Below, piece by piece: positions 1-6,129 of a DNA stretch of 9,563 nucleotides. Position 1 is the stretch's first letter. Every line of letters starts with the position of its first letter. Where the stretch lies: NCBI GenBank assembly GCA_017882055.1, contig JADGQE010000131.1, positions 1 to 9,563 of the forward strand. Reading direction: 5' to 3'. The notes under the pieces are model-generated. The model made no database searches. It saw only the letters and a list, made by a program, of their open reading frames with translations, and was not told the origin of the DNA. This DNA comes from Thermoflexales bacterium (lineage in GTDB: Bacteria > Chloroflexota > Anaerolineae > Fen-1058). Both the position numbers and the translations under genes were made by a program.

Positions 1-1
1 C

Positions 2-856
2 TTGTGCGCGCGTTTGCCAAGTTCACGCATTCCCTTCGGCACGGCGGTATTGGGCCTCGCTGATGATGGCGCACCTTTGCTGCTGCGGCTGCCGTCGCCT
101 GATGTTGCGCACGTGTTGGTAGCGGGTACGACCGGTTCGGGCAAGACGGCGTTGGTACAGGCCATGATTGTTTCGTTGGCGTTGGCGTATCGTCGATCAC
201 AGCTGCAGTTCGTGTTGATCGATCCCAAGAGCCGTGCCTTTGAAGCGTTGTCCGATCTGCCGCATTTGCTCCGACCGATTGTCTCGCAGCCCGATCAGGC
301 TGTGCGCGCACTGGTGGATATGGTGGCCTTAATGGAATCACGCGACCAATCCCGCGTGACTGAGCCTCGCATCGTGATTGTGCTGGATGAACTGGCAGAT
401 CTAGTTCAGACTGGTGGCCAGAGCATTCTCGATAGTGTGGGTCGATTGGTTCAGCGCGGACGCGAAGCGGGCATCCACGTGATCGGTGCGACGCAGAAAC
501 CATCGAGTTCCGTTCTGGGACCGCTGATTAAAGCGAATTTTCCGGTGCGTTTGGTCGGTCGCGTGGCCAGCAGTGACGATGCGCGCGTGGCGGCCGGTGT
601 CGGCGGAACAGGCGCGGAGCGGTTGAGCGGACGGGGTGACTTTGTGGCGGTTTCAGGTACCGGCGTGATTCGATTCCAGGCAGCGCATATTTCGCTGGAT
701 GAGACGCGGAGTGTGGTGCGTCGCTTATCGGCGGGTGAGCGAGGCGGCGAGATTACTCAATCGGTCGCCGGGATCCTGCCCAATCCAGGTCGAGATTCGG
801 TTGAGCCACTTGTGGAAGCGGTTCGCAAATTACAACGGATCAGATCGGCCCTATAG
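2..856 (+). CDS. FtsK/SpoIIIE-family ATPase, 3' part (5' end outside window)
   Basis: This is the C-terminal 284 residues of an ATPase of the FtsK/SpoIIIE/HerA class; the reading frame is open at the left edge, so the TTG at base 2 is not taken as the start. Visible motifs (numbered from the first codon): Walker A GTTGSGKT at 42-49, the family block IDPKSRAFEAL at 73-83, Walker B IVIVLDELADL at 124-134, then RGREAGIHVIGATQKP at 152-167 and LIKANFP at 175-181, and GRGDF at 210-214. These match the motor (alpha/beta) domain of DNA translocases in order and spacing. It ends about 70 residues after GRGDF and has no winged-helix gamma domain, which chromosomal FtsK normally carries. It may therefore be a plasmid-, conjugation- or secretion-type translocase rather than the divisome FtsK. 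The following membrane protein starts 8 nt after the stop. The family is sure; the substrate is unknown. Confidence 0.9.
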   Translation: MCARLPSSRIPFGTAVLGLADDGAPLLLRLPSPDVAHVLVAGTTGSGKTALVQAMIVSLALAYRRSQLQFVLIDPKSRAFEALSDLPHLLRPIVSQPDQAVRALVDMVALMESRDQSRVTEPRIVIVLDELADLVQTGGQSILDSVGRLVQRGREAGIHVIGATQKPSSSVLGPLIKANFPVRLVGRVASSDDARVAAGVGGTGAERLSGRGDFVAVSGTGVIRFQAAHISLDETRSVVRRLSAGERGGEITQSVAGILPNPGRDSVEPLVEAVRKLQRIRSAL

Positions 857-864
857 TAAACACC

Positions 865-1254
865 ATGAAAAACGCAATAACGATTATTGCATTGACTTTT
901 GTCGCAGCCGCGGTGGTGATGGCGGCCTTTATCGCCAGCCGGTTGAGCGAGCAAGCGATTTCACTGTTAACGGGCATCGTCTTCGGCCTGCTGCTCGGTT
1001 TGCCGATCGGTGCGGCTATTGGCTGGTACATCAGGGGCCATCGTCCAGCGGAGCGCATCGTGACCAACGCGCAGCCGGTGGTGTACGTGTCGCAACCGCC
1101 GTCGTCGCTGGTTCAGGGCTACGCCGCGTTGCCGGCCAATCATGTCTGGAACGGATCGTATGCAGTTGGGCAGGGCGCGCCGATGTCTGCGCCCAGACAA
1201 TTTGTCATTGGTGGAGAGGAGATTGTATATCATGAGCCTGATGCTATTCGGTAA
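865..1254 (+). CDS. Small two-helix membrane protein, unknown function
   Basis: This 129-residue protein is not recognised. It has two hydrophobic segments at about residues 4-25 and 32-56. The second ends in GWYIRGHRP, whose positive charge predicts a cytoplasmic C-terminal tail of about 70 residues; the tail is rich in Pro, Ser and Gln and ends in a short acidic stretch. No clear Shine-Dalgarno sequence precedes the ATG, but the FtsK-like gene ends only 8 nt upstream, so translation is probably coupled. The next gene starts inside its last 23 nt in another frame. The position suggests it is a membrane partner or accessory of the ATPase, but that is inference. Good coding character and the tight packing support a real gene. 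Confidence 0.7.
   Translation: MKNAITIIALTFVAAAVVMAAFIASRLSEQAISLLTGIVFGLLLGLPIGAAIGWYIRGHRPAERIVTNAQPVVYVSQPPSSLVQGYAALPANHVWNGSYAVGQGAPMSAPRQFVIGGEEIVYHEPDAIR
1217..1221 (+). promoter_or_regulatory. Ribosome binding site deciding the start at 1232
   Basis: AGGAG lies 10 nt before the ATG at 1232, within the end of the preceding gene. It favours that ATG over the earlier in-frame ATGs at 1142 and 1160, which would add up to 30 residues that look like out-of-frame read of the membrane protein gene. Confidence 0.6.
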
Positions 1255-1531
1255 TCGCAAGCTAATTAGAAAATCGGCCCCGGTGCGACGCGGCCACGAA
1301 GCGATCGAGATGCGCGCCCGTCGGTTCGGTTACTTTCCACGCATGTTCGTCTGGCGCGGCCACGAATACAGCGTCGAGGCAGTTGAACGCTGCTGGACGA
1401 CGGGCACGCGCGGCAACGGCGGCCGCATGCAGCGGCATTACTTTCACGTGCGCTGCCTGGAAGGCAAATTCGATCTGTATCAGGATTTGACGCACAATAC
1501 CTGGCACATGGCACGCGCTGAAAACGCATAA
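1232..1531 (+). CDS. Small basic protein resembling DUF6504
   Basis: A 99-residue soluble protein, start chosen at 1232 because of the AGGAG 10 nt upstream. The N-terminal third is basic (RRGHEAIEMRARR). The core runs FVWRGHEYSVEAVERCW (39-55), then RHYFHVR (68-74) and KFDLYQD (79-85), and ends with NTWHMAR (89-95). The alternation of WRG.Y, a conserved Trp, Y..V and DLY.D...W...R is the pattern I associate with DUF6504, a small beta-rich family often found near translesion polymerase genes in actinobacteria. The match is from memory and not searched. It overlaps the end of the two-helix membrane protein by 23 nt and is probably the last gene of the FtsK-like transcript. The function is unknown; a DNA-linked role would fit the ATPase neighbour but is not shown. 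Confidence 0.65.
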   Translation: MSLMLFGNRKLIRKSAPVRRGHEAIEMRARRFGYFPRMFVWRGHEYSVEAVERCWTTGTRGNGGRMQRHYFHVRCLEGKFDLYQDLTHNTWHMARAENA

Positions 1532-1550
1532 TGATTCGCGTTGATCCGTG

Positions 1551-1601
1551 TGAGGAACCTGGCTTCGCCTGCTCCGCAGGAGGCAGAGACCGGGTTCCTC
1601 A
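1551..1601. terminator. Stem-loop between convergent genes, possible bidirectional terminator
   Basis: TGAGGAACC (1551-1559) pairs perfectly with GGTTCCTCA (1593-1601). The stem can extend inward by TGG/CCG with one G-U pair. A second small hairpin, CCTGC-TCC-GCAGG (1568-1580), sits in the loop. It lies between the end of the DUF6504-like gene (plus) and the end of the Pmp3-like gene (minus), where a bidirectional terminator is expected. Neither side has a T-run, so classical intrinsic termination is not certain. Its CCGGGTT core resembles the palindrome at 5120-5157, so it may be a copy of an interspersed repeat. Confidence 0.6.
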
Positions 1602-1604
1602 TAT

Positions 1605-1775
1605 CTACCAGCGTCGCGTATTGGCTGCCTGATAATTCAACAGCAGCGCCGCAATCGCACCCGGCACCCAGCCGGCCATGGTCAAAGCCAACACGATGAT
1701 GAATGTGCCGCAGCCGCGATCCAGCACGGCCAGCGGCGGAAAGACCACACACAAAACTGCACGTGCACAACCCAT
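1605..1775 (-). CDS. Pmp3/YqaE-family small hydrophobic membrane protein
   Basis: A 56-residue protein with two membrane spans. The family pattern is clear: FPPLAVL at residues 12-18, the Gly-rich turn RGCGTFII at 20-27, then LTMAGWVPGAIAALLL at 31-46, matching the usual 'PPLAV...G.....I..LLTLLGWIPGIIHAL' of Pmp3/YqaE (UPF0057) proteins. Members are tiny plasma-membrane proteins induced by salt, cold or envelope stress in yeast, plants and bacteria; the molecular role is unsettled. The start at 1775 is preferred to the in-frame upstream ATG at 1814 because AAGGAG lies 4 nt before it and family members begin just before the first span. The first span is unusual in having Cys residues (C3, C9) and a second charged pair, DR, after PPLAVL. 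It lies 47 nt downstream of holA on the same strand and may be read from the same transcript. Confidence 0.8.
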   Translation of the reverse strand: MGCARAVLCVVFPPLAVLDRGCGTFIIVLALTMAGWVPGAIAALLLNYQAANTRRW

Positions 1776-1779
1776 GAGG

Positions 1780-1785
1780 CTCCTT
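1780..1785 (-). promoter_or_regulatory. Ribosome binding site of the Pmp3-like gene
   Basis: On the minus strand AAGGAG (plus-strand CTCCTT) is followed by CCTC and the ATG at 1775. The strong match sets the start of the 56-residue form. Confidence 0.65.
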
Positions 1786-1822
1786 AATTGGACGCGGATT
1801 TTCCCCGTGTCCACGTTTCTGA

Positions 1823-2821
1823 TTAGCCCGCCAGCCCCGCCACCAACAAATCAAGCGCAAGAATGTCTGGCGTTTGCCCTGTAACGATCTCCACGTTGAT
1901 GTCGAGCAGCCGCCGATAAATCGCTTCCAGATTCGACAGGCTGAAGTTGCGCGCTTGCTCGCTCAGTTTCTTCACCACGAATGGATGCTGGCCCAACTGC
2001 TTCGCAATCTCGTCCGGCGGCAGGCGGTTTTCCTGCAACTCTTTGACTTGAATCATTAATCGGAACTGCCGCACGATCATAGCCAGCAAACCGAGCGGGT
2101 TCTCGCCCTGATCGAGCAGGTGATGCAGTTCACGCGCAGCACGTTGGCCGTCGCGTTTGCCCAGCGCATCCACCATGTCGAAGATGTTGCTCAGCCCCGA
2201 ATCGGCCACGAGCAGGTTGACATCCTTTTCAGTCACGGGCCGCTGGCCGTTGACGTAGGTGATGAGCTTATCGATCTCCTGATCGAGCCGGCGCAGATCG
2301 CCGCCGATCAAGGCGGCCAAACGATTGGCCGCGGCTGGCTCGATCGTGCCGGTGTGTTTCCTGGCGCGTTTGATGATCCAGCCGTTGAGTTCGGCCAGCG
2401 CCGGCTGTTTGAATTCGATCGCCGTTCTGGCTTGCTGCGCCAGTTTGACGATTGGATGCGTCGGTTTAAGCGACTGCGGTTCGACGAAAACCAGCTGCGT
2501 CGTCTCAGTCACTCGCGGGAGGTATTCGAGCAGGTTGTTCAAATAATCTTTAGCTGATCCCGAGGCCGCTTCTTCGCCGTCATCGCCTTTCGATTTGCGC
2601 CCGGCCAATCGGGTAAGCAGTCCCTCGACGATGACCAATCGCCGGTCGGCCAGAAACGGAATCGCGTCGGCCGCGTGCTGCACTTCGCCCAGCGTGACTT
2701 TGCGCCCGTCGAGGACGGTCACGTTCAAATCACGCAATGACTCGTCGCCGACTTTGCGTTTGAACTCAGCCACTTGTTCGCTGCGTTCGAGTTCGTTGTC
2801 GCCGTGCAGAAGATAGAACAT
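1823..2821 (-). CDS. holA: DNA polymerase III subunit delta
   Basis: The 332-residue length and whole-chain pattern fit HolA, the clamp-loader subunit that opens the beta sliding clamp. It begins MFYLLHGDNELERSE, the usual start where delta has lost a working Walker A. The first domain continues with FLADRRLVIVEGLL (about 55-69). The centre carries NRLAALIGGDLRRLDQEIDKLITY (about 166-189), the typical lid-domain helix pair, then SNIFDMVDALGKRD and a collar domain with GENPLGLLAMIVRQFRLMIQVKEL. The end, DILALDLLVAGLAG, replaces the common 'P..ALE.LL..L'. An insert with KGDDGEEAASG near residues 77-90 is polar and probably a loop. No Shine-Dalgarno is seen before the ATG at 2821; the 69 nt upstream consist of short degenerate repeats. 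It belongs to the long minus-strand series and is essential housekeeping. Confidence 0.93.
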   Translation of the reverse strand: MFYLLHGDNELERSEQVAEFKRKVGDESLRDLNVTVLDGRKVTLGEVQHAADAIPFLADRRLVIVEGLLTRLAGRKSKGDDGEEAASGSAKDYLNNLLEYLPRVTETTQLVFVEPQSLKPTHPIVKLAQQARTAIEFKQPALAELNGWIIKRARKHTGTIEPAAANRLAALIGGDLRRLDQEIDKLITYVNGQRPVTEKDVNLLVADSGLSNIFDMVDALGKRDGQRAARELHHLLDQGENPLGLLAMIVRQFRLMIQVKELQENRLPPDEIAKQLGQHPFVVKKLSEQARNFSLSNLEAIYRRLLDINVEIVTGQTPDILALDLLVAGLAG

Positions 2822-2860
2822 GGGATCAGTCGATCAGGGATCGGGCATCAGGCAGCCTGC

Positions 2861-2895
2861 AATCCGAAATCAGAAATCTAAAATCAGCAATCAAG
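2861..2895. repeat. Five tandem heptamers AATCNNN
   Basis: Five consecutive 7-nt units begin with AATC: aatccga, aatcaga, aatctaa, aatcagc, aatcaag. The stretch 2822-2858 just before is also made of degenerate GATCAG/GATCGG/CATCAG words with about 8-nt spacing. The array fills the gap between holA and the DUF6391 gene and runs over the last 5 nt of the latter, including its stop codon. It looks like slippage-derived low-complexity filler; I recall similar AATC-type strings between genes in Chloroflexota genomes. Confidence 0.7.
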
Positions 2896-3397
2896 AGCTG
2901 ATCGTTTCCACGTAGTAAGCGTTGACTTTGCCGCGCGCGCTGAGTTTGCGCACCGAAGCGATCGCCAGATCGCCCATGTCGGCCAGCGTAGTGAATTTCT
3001 CCTGCAGCATCGGGCCGACCGGCTGCGAGAGGATCAAGGCCAGCGTCGCGGCGATGAGCGCGTCGGGCAGCTTTGACCAGCGATCGCGCTGATGACCGAT
3101 GTTGAGCGTAGTGAATACCGCCAGCCCGGAGAACGCGCCGGCCGTCAGATAGTTTGTGCCGCAGCCGGGATGGATCGCCAGGCGATGTTCACCGCCGCGC
3201 AGCCGCGCGAGCGCCTGGTGGGCCGCGTCCATCAACGCTTCCTGCGTGACATTGCCGTACAGATAAAAGCCGAACGGCGTCGAGCGGCCGGCCATCGATG
3301 TGCCGGGCAGGGCAGTGCTGAGCAGATGAATCGTCGCGTGTTCCAGCGCGTGATTGCGCCGCGTGCGTCGGATGATGGGTGTATCGAGCAGGTTCAT
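2891..3397 (-). CDS. DUF6391 family membrane-associated protein
   Basis: A 168-residue protein, start chosen at the ATG at 3397 because the recognisable family begins there; an in-frame ATG at 3460 would add 21 residues unlike the family. The signature is RRTRRNHALEHATIHLL (10-26), GRSTPFGFYLYGNV (37-50) and HRLAIHPGCGTNYLTAG (71-87), which I recognise as DUF6391, known from cyanobacteria and Chloroflexota. Two hydrophobic stretches follow, about 84-100 and 111-130. The C-terminus KVNAYYVETI is also family-like. The clustered histidines (H16, H20, H24 with E19, and H76 and C79) look like ligand or active-site positions, but no activity is established. A weak AAGAAAG precedes the start. It lies between the phosphorylase and holA on the same strand with gaps of 82 and 69 nt, so it may have its own transcript. 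Confidence 0.8.
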   Translation of the reverse strand: MNLLDTPIIRRTRRNHALEHATIHLLSTALPGTSMAGRSTPFGFYLYGNVTQEALMDAAHQALARLRGGEHRLAIHPGCGTNYLTAGAFSGLAVFTTLNIGHQRDRWSKLPDALIAATLALILSQPVGPMLQEKFTTLADMGDLAIASVRKLSARGKVNAYYVETISS

Positions 3398-3479
3398 GTT
3401 GGATTCGCTTTCTTGATTAGGGTAAGAGCTGAATGTGATCTGTCGCCGGATGGCGTGCAAGTGAATGGGTGCCAGTCGC

Positions 3480-4289
3480 TTACGGATTGGCTAGCAATGA
3501 GTCCAGGACTATCCGCGCCAGGACTTCCTGTCGGACGGACTTCCGATGTTTCATCTCCTGTTTCGTTCGGCCAGAGTAAATAGATTTGTTCCGCAGCGGC
3601 AGATCGGAAACTTGAAGCAGCGCACTCGCATTGATCCCGACTAATTGAGCCGCCTGGAAAACGGCCGCCGTTTCCATTTCGATCCCGATGCAATGCAAAT
3701 CTTCCACAAGATAGCCGAGTCGAAAGAACTGAGCCAGGATGCTGTCCGTCGAGAATATCGTGCCGGTATGCAAGGGCACCGCGCTATTGCGGCAAATCTC
3801 AATCGCGGACTGCTTAAGGCACTCGGTTGAATCTAAATCAGGTTCTACGGATTGAAGAAAGCCGTCGTCCGGTACGGTTTTTTCCGCCAGGTAGCGCGAG
3901 AAGCCATCGCCGCAGAGTGACTTCTCCGCCACGATCAAGTCGCCGATCTGCAGGTCGGCGCTCAACCCGCCGACCGAGCCGATGAAGATAGCGACGTTGC
4001 AGGGCGTGCAGCCTAAGGCCAGCATCACGTCACCGGTTTGAGGGGCGCCGATTCCTGAACGAATCAGACTGAACTGTTGCTGCTGGTATTTGAGTTGGTA
4101 GATACTGCCTTCCACTATTTCCGTAATCTCATCTGCCACTTCGGTAAACACGTCGACTTTCCAGATCGGCGTCACAATGACCCTGGGCTGAAGGTTGCCT
4201 GGCTCACAATGCAAAGTGCCTCGCACGACATCTTCAGGCGCAATGTGGTATTTGTCGAATTGAAAATAGGCAGGAATGCGATTATCCAA
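3480..4289 (-). CDS. Nucleoside phosphorylase-family protein (PNP/UDP superfamily)
   Basis: At 269 residues this has the size and motif order of the trimer/hexamer-forming phosphorylases of the PNP_UDP_1 superfamily, which split purine or pyrimidine nucleosides with phosphate in salvage. Seen are SGIGAP (78-83) after the first strand, FIGSVGGLS (102-110) for the phosphate and base site, GIEMETAAVF (202-211) containing the sugar-binding Met-Glu pair, and VSD (227-229), the position of the usual catalytic acid. Uridine versus purine specificity cannot be called, and a futalosine- or MTA-type hydrolase is possible though less likely. The start is TTG at 4289 with GGAG (4298-4301) 8 nt upstream; no ATG fits better. 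Hand counts of sample 60-nt blocks give about 43-48% GC against about 63% in the adjacent sortase gene, so this gene may have been acquired separately. The gap to the upstream sortase is 45 nt. Confidence 0.85.
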   Translation of the reverse strand: MDNRIPAYFQFDKYHIAPEDVVRGTLHCEPGNLQPRVIVTPIWKVDVFTEVADEITEIVEGSIYQLKYQQQQFSLIRSGIGAPQTGDVMLALGCTPCNVAIFIGSVGGLSADLQIGDLIVAEKSLCGDGFSRYLAEKTVPDDGFLQSVEPDLDSTECLKQSAIEICRNSAVPLHTGTIFSTDSILAQFFRLGYLVEDLHCIGIEMETAAVFQAAQLVGINASALLQVSDLPLRNKSIYSGRTKQEMKHRKSVRQEVLARIVLDSLLANP

Positions 4290-4334
4290 TTTGGCGGCTC
4301 CAAATAAACCTGGGATGATGTGGGATTAGTGCAA

Positions 4335-5102
4335 CTAGGGCAGATCCGGATTTCCTTTGATACGATTCGGATCGATCGGCCGGGCGACGATGATCAATCG
4401 ATGCGAGTTGTCGTTGTAGGGCCAGCAGGTGACGAGCGTCAGCCGCTCATCGGTCGTGGGTTGAATCCATTGCGCGTTTTGCAGACGCACCTCCATAGGC
4501 TGATTGCGTTCGGGCAAGATGCGCAGCGTCGTGACGCGATAAAAATAAACCCGGCTGTTTGCATCGATTTCGATCGTAGCGCCGGTTTTGAGATCGACCA
4601 GATGCTGAAATACTTTGCCGTCGATGTTGTGATGACCATCGAGCACGGTGTTGCCGCCCTGGCCGAGCCGCGCCGATGTTTTCAGCCAGCCCGCCGCAAA
4701 GTGATCCGGCAAGTCCCACATGCTCACGCCATCGACCGTGCTCCAGCCCATGGTCTCGATCGGCGCATCGAGGTTGATCGCCGGGATAACGATCCGGGTA
4801 GGAAAATCGCCGGACTGCTCAATCGGCGTCAAAGCCGCTGGCCGCGGCAGTGAACGGGCAGCGATCGGTGTCGCGAGCGATTCATTCGGCAGCACCAGCG
4901 GTGCACTGCCTTCTACAGGTAACGGTGTTACAGTCGGACGAAGGGGCGGGGCGGACTCGCCGTAACCGATCGGCGTTGGCGCATCGGCGCGTTGCATGGC
5001 GGGATACGCCGCGATGCCACCGGCGACCAACAGTATCAGCCCGGCCAGCACGAACAGGCTGGCCGCGCAACCCGCGCTCGAACCCGATTCTCGATTCGTC
5101 AT
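4335..5102 (-). CDS. Sortase (cysteine transpeptidase)
   Basis: A 255-residue membrane-anchored sortase, which joins or cleaves proteins at a sorting motif outside the membrane. Residues 14-35 form a signal anchor after a short polar N-terminus. A Pro-rich linker (about 40-95) follows, then the catalytic domain: IVIPAINLDAPIE (104-116), the histidine motif DGHHNIDGKVF (155-165, catalytic H157), LVTCWP (223-228, catalytic C226) and the arginine R235 in SHRLIIVARPI. All three catalytic residues are present. TCWP and GHHN fit sortases of the class D/E-like group common in Chloroflexota. No clear substrate with an LPXTG-type tail is seen in this window. The ATG at 5102 is chosen because the open frame upstream runs antisense through the 7-TM gene. 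A perfect extended -10 lies 6 nt before the ATG, so the message may be leaderless. Confidence 0.9.
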   Translation of the reverse strand: MTNRESGSSAGCAASLFVLAGLILLVAGGIAAYPAMQRADAPTPIGYGESAPPLRPTVTPLPVEGSAPLVLPNESLATPIAARSLPRPAALTPIEQSGDFPTRIVIPAINLDAPIETMGWSTVDGVSMWDLPDHFAAGWLKTSARLGQGGNTVLDGHHNIDGKVFQHLVDLKTGATIEIDANSRVYFYRVTTLRILPERNQPMEVRLQNAQWIQPTTDERLTLVTCWPYNDNSHRLIIVARPIDPNRIKGNPDLP

Positions 5103-5108
5103 GCGGGG

Positions 5109-5117
5109 ATTATACCA
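5109..5117 (-). promoter_or_regulatory. Extended -10 promoter of the sortase gene, possibly leaderless
   Basis: On the minus strand TGGTATAAT carries a perfect TATAAT with the TGN extension. It ends 6 nt before the sortase ATG (5102), so transcription would begin at or next to the start codon. No -35 at 16-18 nt spacing is seen, which is tolerated with an extended -10. No Shine-Dalgarno is present. Confidence 0.5.
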
Positions 5118-5119
5118 AA

Positions 5120-5157
5120 GAAACCCGGTTTCCTTCGCTAACAAGAAACCGGGTTTC
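5120..5157. repeat. Perfect 13-bp inverted repeat GAAACCCGGTTTC
   Basis: GAAACCCGGTTTC (5120-5132) and GAAACCGGGTTTC (5145-5157) are exact reverse complements separated by 12 nt. Each arm is itself almost palindromic, so cruciform or alternative hairpins are possible. It lies in the 110-nt gap after the 7-TM gene and just before the sortase promoter. It could terminate the upstream operon, although no T-run follows, or be a copy of a dispersed intergenic palindrome. Confidence 0.75.
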
Positions 5158-5212
5158 CGAATGTCATCCCAGGTGCAGCGCGGCGTTACTCGGAATGGCC
5201 GTGTCTTTAACT

Positions 5213-5932
5213 TTAGGACGATGCTGCTTGCGCTGCTGGCGCGGCGACCGGCTGCTGCGCCGTCGCTAACAGGAAGCCAATGAACATGATGATCGCGCCG
5301 AGCAACTCGCTGATGAACAGGTAATCGCCCATGTGATTGGCAACCAGCACGCCACCCAGGGCGGGTGATAATGCGCCGGCTGCGATCAACACGTTGCCCA
5401 GCACACGCTGCGGCATGATACGCTTGCGCCAGAAAACATAGGCCGAATACAACGCGCCGCCGACGAGCGCCAGCGTGCCGTAAGCTGCGAAGCTGCCGAG
5501 CAGTGCGCCGCTCAGACCGTCGCGCACCAGGACGTCTTTGTACTGTGCGGACACGGGTACAGTCACATCGAATGGTTTGTCTGTGGTGGGCAGGCTGAAA
5601 ATCTTGACTGCCGCGAAGAGGGTGACCAGTGTCAGAATGATCAGCGAAATCTGGGCGAGGCGGCTGCGTCGCACCAGCAAAAAGATTGTGCCCTGACCCA
5701 ACCAGGCCGGTGTCAGGATCGCGCCGAATAGATACCACGTATGCAGCATAAACGCAGTGTAATCGAACGCGAGGTATGCTTCGGCGAACGTGCCCAGGCC
5801 ATACATGATGAAGCCGATGCCCCACAACAGCGAGTGCAGGCCGCCGCGCTGCCGGTAGCGGCTCAACACGAGCGCCGCAAACACAAATACAATCAACGTC
5901 GATGCGAATGGCAGGAACCGAATAATCTGCAT
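5213..5932 (-). CDS. Seven-helix integral membrane protein, unknown function
   Basis: A 239-residue hydrophobic protein with seven predicted spans: about 5-23, 32-55, 62-87, 93-113, 141-166, 176-198 and 203-225. A hydrophilic loop of about 26 residues joins helices 4 and 5, and the C-terminal tail is Ala/Pro-rich. Distinctive segments are LLWGIGFIMYGLGTFAEAY (35-53) and WYLFGAILTPAWLGQGTIFLLVRR (66-89). I recall similar hypothetical proteins in Chloroflexota and actinobacteria but no function. Helix 7 has no lysine, so it is not a retinal protein, and there is no kinase or cyclase domain. The start at 5932 has an excellent GGAGGAG (5939-5945) 6 nt upstream. It follows the 55-aa protein by 29 nt and is probably the third gene of the regulator operon. 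A sensor or transporter-like role is possible; neither is shown. Confidence 0.8.
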   Translation of the reverse strand: MQIIRFLPFASTLIVFVFAALVLSRYRQRGGLHSLLWGIGFIMYGLGTFAEAYLAFDYTAFMLHTWYLFGAILTPAWLGQGTIFLLVRRSRLAQISLIILTLVTLFAAVKIFSLPTTDKPFDVTVPVSAQYKDVLVRDGLSGALLGSFAAYGTLALVGGALYSAYVFWRKRIMPQRVLGNVLIAAGALSPALGGVLVANHMGDYLFISELLGAIIMFIGFLLATAQQPVAAPAAQAASS

Positions 5933-5961
5933 GTTCTTCTCCTCCGATTGGTTTTTCTGAA

Positions 5962-6129
5962 TCAGTAACCGCCGGGGCCCAACAACGGCGCAAATACGAC
6001 GGCGGCGATAACGAGCACTAAGATCAAGACCATCAAGCCGATCGCGATCGGTACAACTTTCTCATACAGTGCATTGGACGGCATACGCGGCGTCTGCTTA
6101 CGCGTATTCGGATCGGTCGGTTGATTCAT
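5962..6129 (-). CDS. 55-aa single-span membrane protein
   Basis: A short gene starting at ATG 6129 and ending at TGA 5962-5964. The protein begins MNQPTDPNTRKQTPRMPSNA, a polar basic cytoplasmic head, then YEKVVPIAIGLMVLILVL and a hydrophobic span to about residue 50, ending GPGGY. Its start overlaps the stop of the regulator gene as ATGA, the classic arrangement for translational coupling, and the 7-TM gene begins 29 nt after its stop. The polar head, single helix and coupling make a real gene likely despite its size. It may be an accessory subunit of the 7-TM protein or a small membrane regulator; neither can be proved from sequence. Confidence 0.8.
   Translation of the reverse strand: MNQPTDPNTRKQTPRMPSNALYEKVVPIAIGLMVLILVLVIAAVVFAPLLGPGGY

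Noticed and set aside
699..1235. 178-residue plus-strand frame over the FtsK-like and membrane protein genes
   Set aside because: It overlaps two better supported genes in another frame and its product is Arg/Gly-rich low-information sequence.
2120..2557. 145-residue plus-strand frame inside holA
   Set aside because: It lies entirely antisense to a clear housekeeping gene, and its composition is that of an opposite-strand shadow.
2822..2895. CRISPR array or replication origin iterons at the heptamer repeats
   Set aside because: Units are 7 nt with no spacers, no cas genes are near, and there is no DnaA-box pattern or initiator gene.
5213..5932. Microbial rhodopsin, suggested by seven helices and 239 residues
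   Set aside because: Helix 7 (about 203-225) contains no lysine for retinal, and the helix 3 motif of rhodopsins is absent.
5103..5993. Long N-terminal extension of the sortase frame (open to 5993)
   Set aside because: The extension runs out of frame through the 7-TM gene on the same strand, is Arg-rich and gives no recognisable domain; the signal anchor begins just after the ATG at 5102.
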